Source: Enterococcus sp. 9D6_DIV0238
GTDB lineage: Bacteria; Bacillota; Bacilli; Lactobacillales; Enterococcaceae
Length of the DNA stretch: 64,000 nucleotides
Direction of reading: 5' to 3'
Assembly (NCBI RefSeq): GCF_002174455.2
Contig: NZ_CP147246.1
Span: 1,577,501 to 1,641,500 of the forward strand
Shown: one piece after another, positions 1 through 7,031 of the stretch
Layout: each line of letters begins with the position of its first letter
How positions within the stretch are numbered: position 1 is the first letter of the stretch
Translations under genes and position numbers: made by a program
Notes under the pieces: model-generated
Seen by the model: only the letters and a program-made list of their open reading frames with translations
Databases searched by the model: none
Told to the model about the DNA's origin: nothing

Positions 1-773
1 ACTTTGGCTCCGAAAATGTAACTGATTTTAGGATCACTGCCTTGGTGAGTGATAAATGACTGCTCTGCTTTTTCAGTGACTCGCTGACCAATAAAATGAA
101 GCTCTTCCTGACTGCCGACACAATCTAAATAATAAATCTGCGCTGAAGATCGACACGTTTCTTTCAGCAAAGTTAATCCTTGATCACCAAAACAACCTTC
201 ATCTAAAAAGGCAAATGCCGTTTTAGAATTCGTGTGTGCAGCAATCAGACTTACTAATGCCAAAATAGAAGATGTATTTCGAACCGCGTTTTTTCGACTA
301 GAGAGTCCTTTGGCAAGTTTACTAAACAGAAAAAAGTAAAGGCCATAACACAGGATCGCCGCCCATGTAGAAAGTTTTCCTAAATGAAATGCTTCTGTCA
401 TGCTATTCATATAAACGACTGTAGCGACCAGCCCAAGAAGTAAAAACAAAGACAAGCTGACTAGAATGAAACGAACGGTTGCCTGTCTTTGTTTGGTCCG
501 ATCAAATAGCTGATAAGAGCCAAAACTTCTGAGTGGTGTATCATAATAGGTACAAATGATCCGATTGGCTGTTTCAATATTTCCAACGTAGACATTGCTG
601 GAAATATACTGTTTTTTTTGCTGATATTCGATCACCTGAATATCTTCACGCAGCTTAGCGATATCTGTGACTAATGTAGCTAAAAAACGTTGCTTTTGCT
701 TTTTTGTCCGTCTAACTTTATTAAGGTGCTGATAGTGAAAAATCCAGTCTTCCAGCTGATCGTTTCGTTCCAT
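1..773 (-). CDS. Membrane protein with M28-peptidase-like fold, partial (C-terminus off the left edge)
   Basis: An open minus-strand frame starts at ATG 773 and runs off the left edge, giving about 257 residues. The N-terminus is helical and charged, and two membrane segments lie around residues 100-155. Flanking them are stretches reminiscent of M28 aminopeptidases: a TYYDTP segment where the family has AHYD, an RKNAVRNTSSILAL segment where it has the DNASG region, and FAFLDEGCFGDQGL where it has the metal-ligand FxDxEExG region. The His and Asp ligands look replaced, so it may be inactive. It follows EIIB by about 44 bases in the same direction and is probably the distal gene of that PTS operon. 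The family assignment is an inference; the ORF itself is clear. Confidence 0.55.
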   Translation of the reverse strand, partial: MERNDQLEDWIFHYQHLNKVRRTKKQKQRFLATLVTDIAKLREDIQVIEYQQKKQYISSNVYVGNIETANRIICTYYDTPLRSFGSYQLFDRTKQRQATVRFILVSLSLFLLLGLVATVVYMNSMTEAFHLGKLSTWAAILCYGLYFFLFSKLAKGLSSRKNAVRNTSSILALVSLIAAHTNSKTAFAFLDEGCFGDQGLTLLKETCRSSAQIYYLDCVGSQEELHFIGQRVTEKAEQSFITHQGSDPKISYIFGAK

Positions 774-817
774 CTTATGATTCACTTCCCATCCTATCTT
801 GACTCGTTGATCTTTTT

Positions 818-1324
818 TTATAAATTAAATTTTGCCAGAACTTCCTTCAGCATTGATTTAGGTGCTGAGGGTGTAGCTTGAAAATAGATATCTTCCACAC
901 CGTAATTTTCATTCAAGTCTTTTAATTTTTCTGCATCCGATCGATTCAGATACACGGATTTTGTGACTAATAAATCTTTTTCTGGATCTTTTTGAGCAAT
1001 CCCACCAATATTCAATTCCTTCATTGGTACGCCATGTGTGACTAGATCATAAATCACACTGATCGTTTTCGTGATCAAAATGCAGTTATATTCTTTAAAA
1101 TTATACTCATCCCAATAAAATTTGGCTTTATCTGGTGTAATGACGATCGTTTTTTGTCCAGTTCGTCCCCCAGCACTTTTATATAATTCACGCATAAATT
1201 TATCTTTCGCAACCACATCATCCACCACAAAAATCGAATTTACACCGCTCTTTTGTGATAACGTCATCATGACTTGTCCATGAATCAAGCGCTCATCTAC
1301 ACGAGCTAAATTGATAACACCCAT
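818..1324 (-). CDS. PTS mannose/fructose/sorbose-family EIIB
   Basis: This 168-residue cytoplasmic phosphocarrier passes phosphate from EIIA to the incoming sugar. The N-terminus carries the family signature RVDERLIHGQV, in which His15 is the phosphorylated residue, followed by the IFVVDD strand. Length is normal for a stand-alone EIIB. It lies directly downstream of EIID and EIIC. No EIIA domain is fused to it or visible in the window, so EIIA must come from elsewhere. The sugar cannot be named from the sequence. The neighbouring dehydrogenases suggest an unusual polyol or sugar acid derivative rather than mannose. Confidence 0.92.
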   Translation of the reverse strand: MGVINLARVDERLIHGQVMMTLSQKSGVNSIFVVDDVVAKDKFMRELYKSAGGRTGQKTIVITPDKAKFYWDEYNFKEYNCILITKTISVIYDLVTHGVPMKELNIGGIAQKDPEKDLLVTKSVYLNRSDAEKLKDLNENYGVEDIYFQATPSAPKSMLKEVLAKFNL

Positions 1325-1348
1325 CTCTATTCACATCCTCTTCTTGTT

Positions 1349-2206
1349 TTATAAGATCCCAATAGCAGCCAACACGATCAGGATTCCTGTCAGCCACAGT
1401 AGGGCTTGTGTCACTTTTAATCCTTTTTTCGTGTAGAACCAGTAAACGCCCATCACCACTGCAAGCGGCAAAATTCCCGGAACGATCTGATCTAAGATAT
1501 CCTGTATGACAAATTCTCGTCCTGAAATCTTAAATTGCAGTGCAGAGGATACTTTGACATAATTTCCAGCTAGGATTCCCATCATAAATAGTCCCAGTAC
1601 TGATAAGGTTTCGATCGCATTTTGAACGCCTGAACTTTGCATCAAACCTGTTGCATTACGTCCCATACTGAAGGCCTGACGTGCAAAGAAAACACCTAGG
1701 ATCGCTTGATACAAAGCAAATGCTACAAATGGGAACAATGCGCCAAGCGCACTCCCTTGTTCAGCCCACGGCACCGCTATAGCAATAAAAATGTATTGCA
1801 CTGTTCCTGAATCAATGGCATCCCCGATCCCAGCAAGTGCCCCCATCAGCCCTGCTTTCGTGTTATACATCAAATCATCCTGCATCAAAATTTCCGTGCC
1901 CTCATGTTCTTCTTGTGCACGCTGTTGCTCCATGGAAGACATCAGTCCAGTAATGACACCGCCGCCCCAGCTTAATTGTGTATTGAAAAAGAGCAGTTGT
2001 CTTTTATAGGCTGCTTTTAATTTATCCTCATCTTTATAAAGCTTCCGTAAAATCGGCATCATCGCATAAAGCAGCGAAGGTGCTAGATAGCGTTCAAAAG
2101 AATGGGGAATTTCGTTGGCAAAGTGCCATCTAAGATACGCTTTCGTTACATCCTTTTTCGTGATTTCCTCAGGCGCAAGATTTGTACTTTTGTTGATCTC
2201 TGTCAT
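1349..2206 (-). CDS. PTS mannose/fructose/sorbose-family EIID
   Basis: This is the EIID membrane subunit of a mannose-family PTS, which forms the sugar channel with EIIC. The soluble N-terminal part contains the family stretch WHFANEIPHSFERYLAPSLLYAM. A conserved GLMGALAGIGDAIDSGTVQ segment follows, and hydrophobic helices occupy the C-terminal third. An upstream in-frame ATG exists at 2227, but AGGAGGG lies just before ATG 2206, so 2206 is chosen (285 residues). The gene follows EIIC with a 20-base gap and is followed by EIIB, the usual core of such an operon. Confidence 0.93.
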   Translation of the reverse strand: MTEINKSTNLAPEEITKKDVTKAYLRWHFANEIPHSFERYLAPSLLYAMMPILRKLYKDEDKLKAAYKRQLLFFNTQLSWGGGVITGLMSSMEQQRAQEEHEGTEILMQDDLMYNTKAGLMGALAGIGDAIDSGTVQYIFIAIAVPWAEQGSALGALFPFVAFALYQAILGVFFARQAFSMGRNATGLMQSSGVQNAIETLSVLGLFMMGILAGNYVKVSSALQFKISGREFVIQDILDQIVPGILPLAVVMGVYWFYTKKGLKVTQALLWLTGILIVLAAIGIL

Positions 2207-2226
2207 TTTATTCCCTCCTATTTCCA

Positions 2227-3069
2227 TTAGAATCCATCATCGTAATCGTCATCATCGTAATCTGAAAAAGTTGCTGCTTCTCCATTACTGCTTTGAGCAA
2301 CTGGTGCATTCTTACCTTTTTGAGATTGAACAAAAATCAGTGCGATCAATACGCCGAAAATCGCATAAGTCACCATTGTAACTTCCAAGGATTTGAATAC
2401 GATGCTGATGAAATAAGCCAGAAAGAAAAAGACCATATAATCTTTGCGTCCAATGACATAAATCGTCGTCGCAATACCAATAGCCGCTAAACCGCCGCCG
2501 ACAACTTCTAATACGTGGATCACGACAGTACCTTCAAGCGCAGTGATCACATCAGCGATCACAGGAGCGCCAAAGTAAAGTGCAACAAAAACTAATGGTA
2601 CGAATAGAATAAATGACGCAATCGTCGGATACATGATCACTGAGCGGGAAATGGCTTTAGGATTTAAGTCTTCTACTGCTTTATCCGTATATTTCCCTAA
2701 AAATGTATTAATAAAGAATCTAAATTGATACAAATAACTGCCCAACAAACCAACAGGAACTGCCACAGCGATCGCTGCTTCAGGTGTCAAATTTCCTAAC
2801 AATGCGACTGGAACAGCGATTGCCGCTGCAATAGACGGCTCTGCCGGCATTGACCCTCCTGGTGAGAAAACACCCATATAAATCATTTGCAAAGCTGCTG
2901 TTACGATCATTGCCTGCGCAACATCTCCCATCACTAACCCAACGATCAGCCCTGTCATCAAAGGCGAGAATCGTAAGGTAAGAGTCGCTCCTCCCCCTAA
3001 CCATCTTGACATGACCGCCGCTGTCCACAATGCGATCAAGAAACTTTGCATCACACTTAATGTTTCCAT
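2227..3069 (-). CDS. PTS mannose/fructose/sorbose-family EIIC
   Basis: EIIC (280 residues) is the polytopic transport subunit. The family core GLVMGDVAQAMIVTAALQMIY and FSPGGSMPAEPSIAAAIAVP are visible, and there are about eight hydrophobic segments. AGGAGG precedes the ATG. The C-terminus is unusual: after a Ser/Ala/Gln-rich linker it ends in an acidic tail DYDDDDYDDGF with almost only Asp, Tyr and Gly. This is not part of the standard EIIC core, and its role is unknown. It is the first PTS gene after the two dehydrogenase genes. Confidence 0.93.
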   Translation of the reverse strand: METLSVMQSFLIALWTAAVMSRWLGGGATLTLRFSPLMTGLIVGLVMGDVAQAMIVTAALQMIYMGVFSPGGSMPAEPSIAAAIAVPVALLGNLTPEAAIAVAVPVGLLGSYLYQFRFFINTFLGKYTDKAVEDLNPKAISRSVIMYPTIASFILFVPLVFVALYFGAPVIADVITALEGTVVIHVLEVVGGGLAAIGIATTIYVIGRKDYMVFFFLAYFISIVFKSLEVTMVTYAIFGVLIALIFVQSQKGKNAPVAQSSNGEAATFSDYDDDDYDDGF

Positions 3070-3080
3070 ATGTCCTCCTT

Positions 3081-4196
3081 CTATTCCCTTTTTTCTTTTA
3101 TATATTCTTCCAGCGACAGCAATGCATTTTTCAATGAAGATCGAGTGGTCGTTACAGGAATCAGATGAACCTTTTCCTTAGAATCAATAAATTCAATAAT
3201 CTCATCGATCACACTTTCCTCAGGATAAATGCCCATTTGCTGTAAAGATACTGGTAGTTCCAATGCTTGATAAAACGGCAGCAGTTGATCGATCAGGTGC
3301 CATTTCTCTTCTAATGCCAATTGATAAAAGATCCCATAGGCGACTTTTTCACCATGTAAAAACGGATGACTTTCAGGAATATATTTGCTCATACCGTCAT
3401 GCATTGCATGCGCCGCTGCATTTCTAGCATATTTATCACCTAACCCGCCAACCATTCCAGCTACTGCAAAAATGATTTCTGATAAGTGAACAAATTCTTC
3501 TGAAAGAACGCCTTGCTTCATGTCTTCGATCGCCTTGACCGAATCCTGCATGATAGCCTCTTTACACAATTTTGCTGTGAAAGCTGCAAGCTGTAAAAAA
3601 GGCTCATTTCTCAAATGCTCCTGCTGTAAAATCGCGTCTGATTCATACCACTTGGCTAACGTATCTGCTAATCCAGCGATAAAATAATCGACAGGAGCAT
3701 CAATCACTAATCTTGGATCAGTAATCAAAAATGCCGCTTGTCTTAAATAGTGTTCTGTTTTTCCCTCTGCTTCTCCAGATTCTTTATACATAACAGATAG
3801 CGGTGTCCACGGCGCGCAATTACTTGCCAACGTAGGGATCAAGCCAAAATCAAGATCGAGTAGATGTGCTGCATACCCTACTAAATCTGCCAACTTTCCC
3901 CCGCCTACTCCAATGATAAAATCAATATCAGCAGCTTTCGACAACTCTACGATCCTATTAGCACTATAATAACTGCATTCTCCTGAATATCGATGATAGG
4001 TAAACGCATACTTCGCACGCTCAACAAAGCTCAGATAGGTTTTCGCTTTTTCCCATGAAACCGTTCCGTGAACGATCAAAATCTTTTTAGCCTCATATTC
4101 TTCCAACACATCTGATACTTTTTCAATTGCATCTTCATGATATTCGTAAAACTGCGGACCAACTTTTACCTTTAGATCATTTAACATCTTATTCAC
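3081..4196 (-). CDS. Iron-containing alcohol dehydrogenase family (GldA / hydroxycarboxylate dehydrogenase-like)
   Basis: This 371-residue protein belongs to the metal-dependent glycerol dehydrogenase-like group. Visible features are the nucleotide-binding GVGGGKLADL (about 96-105), PTLASNCAPWTPLSV (about 121-135) and likely metal ligands Asp178 (GLADTLAKWYE), His263 (NAAAHAMHDGM) and His281 (HPFLHGEKVAYG). The 18-residue spacing between the two histidines matches GldA. The closest architecture I recognise is the YbdH/HcxA type, which acts on 2-oxo or hydroxy acids. It lies 11 bases from EIIC and 9 bases from the upstream 2-hydroxyacid dehydrogenase, so it is probably co-transcribed. It likely oxidises or reduces an intermediate of the sugar imported by the PTS; the substrate is unknown. 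Confidence 0.85.
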   Translation of the reverse strand: MNKMLNDLKVKVGPQFYEYHEDAIEKVSDVLEEYEAKKILIVHGTVSWEKAKTYLSFVERAKYAFTYHRYSGECSYYSANRIVELSKAADIDFIIGVGGGKLADLVGYAAHLLDLDFGLIPTLASNCAPWTPLSVMYKESGEAEGKTEHYLRQAAFLITDPRLVIDAPVDYFIAGLADTLAKWYESDAILQQEHLRNEPFLQLAAFTAKLCKEAIMQDSVKAIEDMKQGVLSEEFVHLSEIIFAVAGMVGGLGDKYARNAAAHAMHDGMSKYIPESHPFLHGEKVAYGIFYQLALEEKWHLIDQLLPFYQALELPVSLQQMGIYPEESVIDEIIEFIDSKEKVHLIPVTTTRSSLKNALLSLEEYIKEKRE

Positions 4197-4205
4197 TCCT
4201 ATTCA

Positions 4206-5204
4206 TTAAACAGTCACATGGCTGTGTGCTTGAACAGTTCGTTCCGGTAATCTGCCTGCTGCAACATCTTCAACATCCCGTACACATTTTTCGCCCATCG
4301 CTTCAAGACATTCCATCGTATACGCAGAGGTATGCGGCGTCATGACAACATTTTCCAACATTAAATAGGGATGATCTTTACGCCCTGGTTCTTCTTCTAA
4401 AACATCGGTGGCAAAGCCGGCGATCTTCCCACTTTTTAAACCGTTTACAATCGCGTCTTCATCAACTAAAGCTCCTCTTGCGCTATTTGATATATATACA
4501 TTGTCTTTCATTTTTTCGATTTCTTTATATGAAATCATATGATAATTATCCTCCGTGAGGTTCGCGCATAAACAAATGATATCTGCAGATGTCAAAAGCT
4601 CTTCAAGTTCAACTTTTTTAGCGCCATAGCTTTGAACATGTCGCTCTGATTTGTATGGATCATATGCTAGCACTTCACAACGAAAACCATTCCTGACGAT
4701 TTCAACCACTGCACTGCCCGTATTCCCCACTCCGATCACACCGACCGTTTTGTTAAACAATGTCCGTCCGACAAATCGTGCCCGATTCTCCCATAGATCT
4801 TCCCTAACGCTTAGATCCGCTTCCACCGTTCGTCGTAAAATCGTCATCAAATTCGTCACATTATTTTCGGCTACTGCATCACGTTCGACTAATGCAGGAA
4901 TGATCGAAACAATCGTATGATGCTTTTCTGCCGCAGCAATATCTATGTTGTTATAGCCGATGCCATGTCTGGAAATCAATAATAGCTCATCTTTATGTTC
5001 AAAAAATTCCTCTGTAAAAAATGGGGTAACACTAGCAATAATAACATTGAATCCTTGAAGAACCTTTGCTAATTCACGACCAGAAATTTCAGAATCGACT
5101 GTTACATATTCAACCTTGCCAATTGCTTCTAAACGCTTGATATGATCTGGAAAAACTTTTCCAAAACTACTGGAATTAACAATTGCAACCGTAAACTTTG
5201 ACAT
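4206..5204 (-). CDS. D-2-hydroxyacid dehydrogenase (phosphoglycerate dehydrogenase / CtBP-like)
   Basis: An NAD-dependent D-2-hydroxyacid dehydrogenase of 332 residues. It has the Rossmann motif GVIGVGNTGSAV (about 155-166) and the catalytic trio Arg243 (NSARGALVDED), Glu272 (EEEPGR) and His291 (MTPHTSAYT). The annotated frame extends to an ATG at 5252, but AAAGGAGTGAGAG precedes ATG 5204 and residues match the family from there. It is the first gene of the minus-strand operon that also holds an alcohol dehydrogenase-like enzyme and the PTS genes. Together they suggest catabolism of a sugar-acid-like compound, which is an inference from context. Confidence 0.88.
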   Translation of the reverse strand: MSKFTVAIVNSSSFGKVFPDHIKRLEAIGKVEYVTVDSEISGRELAKVLQGFNVIIASVTPFFTEEFFEHKDELLLISRHGIGYNNIDIAAAEKHHTIVSIIPALVERDAVAENNVTNLMTILRRTVEADLSVREDLWENRARFVGRTLFNKTVGVIGVGNTGSAVVEIVRNGFRCEVLAYDPYKSERHVQSYGAKKVELEELLTSADIICLCANLTEDNYHMISYKEIEKMKDNVYISNSARGALVDEDAIVNGLKSGKIAGFATDVLEEEPGRKDHPYLMLENVVMTPHTSAYTMECLEAMGEKCVRDVEDVAAGRLPERTVQAHSHVTV

Positions 5205-5442
5205 GCTCTCACTCCTTTTACAGCTTCTACAGTATTCACTGTACTGTATCAACTGCTTTCTTTTGGATAAATAAGCACGCTTTTTACTATCGATAGTTTT
5301 TGAAACAAAGCGTATTCAGTTAAACGTTTTTATTTTCCGTACTGAACACCTAAATAGTACTTCTTAAAAAAAATTATGTAAAGGTTTGCAACAAATAAAA
5401 AATATTTTTTATTTTAATGATAAAACCTTTCATCTAAACGGG

Positions 5443-5460
5443 TTTGAAAGCGTATTCATT
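5443..5460. promoter_or_regulatory. Catabolite-responsive element (cre, CcpA site)
   Basis: The 18 bases TTTGAAAGCGTATTCATT fit the Gram-positive cre consensus WWTGNAARCGNWWWCAWW at every position. The site sits in the 620-base divergent region, about 240 bases upstream of the dehydrogenase/PTS operon and 370 upstream of the RpiR gene. A 12-base copy of its core (AAAGCGTATTCA) recurs at 5307-5318 without the leading TG. A weaker palindrome GAAAGCGCTTAA lies near 5747. CcpA-mediated catabolite control of the PTS operon is the likely meaning. Confidence 0.75.
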
Positions 5461-5665
5461 CATTTGTGTAAACCTTATGAAAATGAATCTTCATTCTAGT
5501 TAATGAATGATTTTTCTCTCCATTCAAAGCACATTAGATATCACATTTGACTCTCTGAACTAAAATAAATATTGGAAATTTCTCTTCTTCATTATCAGAA
5601 AAGAAGCACCGAAGAATCCAGATAACATCGTGTTTTTCTATAATAATTTTCTAAAAAAATAAAAA

Positions 5666-5694
5666 TTGTTTTTTACATTTTTATTCTCTATAAT
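5666..5694 (+). promoter_or_regulatory. Sigma-A-type promoter for the RpiR gene
   Basis: TTGTTT (5666-5671) and a perfect TATAAT (5689-5694) are separated by 17 bases in AT-rich DNA, facing the RpiR gene at 5827. The implied leader is about 125 bases and includes the cre-like palindrome near 5745-5760. Confidence 0.6.
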
Positions 5695-5826
5695 GATGTC
5701 TAAGAATTAGTCACACTTTTTTCGTCGAAATGAGCTAAAATAAACAGAAAGCGCTTAATTGGTCATTTCTTTTGCTCAAACTTGATTATTATATATCATT
5801 AGATCGAACTATAGATGGAGGTTATT

Positions 5827-6717
5827 ATGAAAAATCATTATCTAGATCAGAGAATACGGTTAAAAAAAGGTAATCTAAGTGAAACGGAACAGAAAATTGC
5901 TCACTATTTTGTCCATTCTGACGAAATGCTTTCAAGGAAAACATTAGAAGATATGGCAAATGATATTGAAGTTTCACAGTCATCTATTTATCAATTCGTA
6001 AAAAAAATCGGCTACAATGGCTTTCAAGATTTTAAAATTGATATTGCACGCAATTCGAATTATCAGCCTGCTTTTCAAAATTTAAATATCAATACCGGTG
6101 CAGATGATATCCTGCCTGAAGATTCCAGCATCGATATCGCAAAAAAAGTTATTCAGTCCAATATCTACTCATTAAGCAATTCCACTCACTTTTTGACAGA
6201 GGAACTGTTAGACCGTGTATTGACGATTATTTATTCCGCTAAAACCTTACATTTTTTTGGTCTGGGAGGCTCATCGATCGTCGCTTTTGACAGCTTCCAC
6301 AAATTTATCCGAACAAAATACCGCTGTAATTATATTTTTGACTACCACATGCAGCTCAGTTTCGTTACTAAGCTAACCAGTGAAGATTGTGTGTTTATTT
6401 TTTCTCATTCCGGCCAAACCAAAGAATCCGTCAATCTCGCTCGACAAATCAAAAAAACCTCAGCAAAGATCATTGTTTTAACAGGTAATAGCGGTTCCGA
6501 GCTAGTTACTTTAGCAAATCAAGCAATCATTGTTTTAACAGAGGAAACCTTATTTAGAACAGAATCACTCGCCTCGCGGATCAGCTATTTGACAGTGATG
6601 GACATTTTATATACCAATGTTATGCATCATAATTATGATCAGAATATTGAATCGATCAAAAAAATCAGAGATAATATCAGTACGACGAAGACGAATCCTT
6701 ATAACTTTACGCCGTGA
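5827..6717 (+). CDS. RpiR/MurR-family transcriptional regulator
   Basis: A 296-residue regulator with an N-terminal RpiR-type helix-turn-helix (LSETEQKIAHYFV to SQSSIYQFVKKIGYNGFQDFK) and a C-terminal SIS sugar-phosphate-binding domain. The SIS core is visible in LHFFGLGGSSIVAFD and CVFIFSHSGQTKESVNLA. An ATG at 5815 precedes the ribosome site GGAGG, so the start is placed at ATG 5827. It is divergent from the PTS/dehydrogenase operon, and regulators of this family usually control the adjacent sugar operon in response to a phosphosugar. Control of that operon is therefore the natural inference. Confidence 0.9.
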   Translation: MKNHYLDQRIRLKKGNLSETEQKIAHYFVHSDEMLSRKTLEDMANDIEVSQSSIYQFVKKIGYNGFQDFKIDIARNSNYQPAFQNLNINTGADDILPEDSSIDIAKKVIQSNIYSLSNSTHFLTEELLDRVLTIIYSAKTLHFFGLGGSSIVAFDSFHKFIRTKYRCNYIFDYHMQLSFVTKLTSEDCVFIFSHSGQTKESVNLARQIKKTSAKIIVLTGNSGSELVTLANQAIIVLTEETLFRTESLASRISYLTVMDILYTNVMHHNYDQNIESIKKIRDNISTTKTNPYNFTP

Positions 6718-6991
6718 TTTTTTTATTCTTTTTTGTGTTATCTATCGAAGGTTTTTACTAATAACTTTCTGTTTTCTCAATCTATTGAAACTCCTTTTCC
6801 TTTGTTAGTTTTGTTCAATTTCAATCTAAAGAAGTAGTATCTATTTTAAGTTAAAATTTTGAATATAGCCTCGCTGAATGATTTGATTCTATAGGTTGCA
6901 ACCTGTTCTTGAATATTTTGTTATTATAGCGCTTCATTATGACGGTCAGCATCGCTCTATTCAAGTCTGTTAGTAGCCTATACAAACAAAA
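6718..6991. other. Intergenic region without a recognised gene
   Basis: This AT-rich stretch lies between the convergent RpiR and BspA-like genes. A T-rich tract follows the RpiR stop, and a 12-base palindrome AGGTTGCAACCT lies at 6893-6904. No credible coding region was seen. Confidence 0.5.
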
Positions 6992-7025
6992 CACTCCCTT
7001 GAATCCAAATAGGTTCAAAGGAGTG
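6992..7025 (-). terminator. Rho-independent terminator of the BspA-like gene
   Basis: CACTCCTTTGAA and TTCAAGGGAGTG form a 12-base stem with one mismatch around a 10-base loop. On the minus strand the stem is followed by TTTTGTTTG. It begins 7 bases after the stop codon of the BspA-like gene. Confidence 0.8.
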
Positions 7026-7031
7026 GTTTAA

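Noticed and set aside
5747..5760. Second cre-like site near the RpiR start
   Set aside because: GAAAGCGCTTAA is palindromic but misses several consensus positions; only mentioned as weak.
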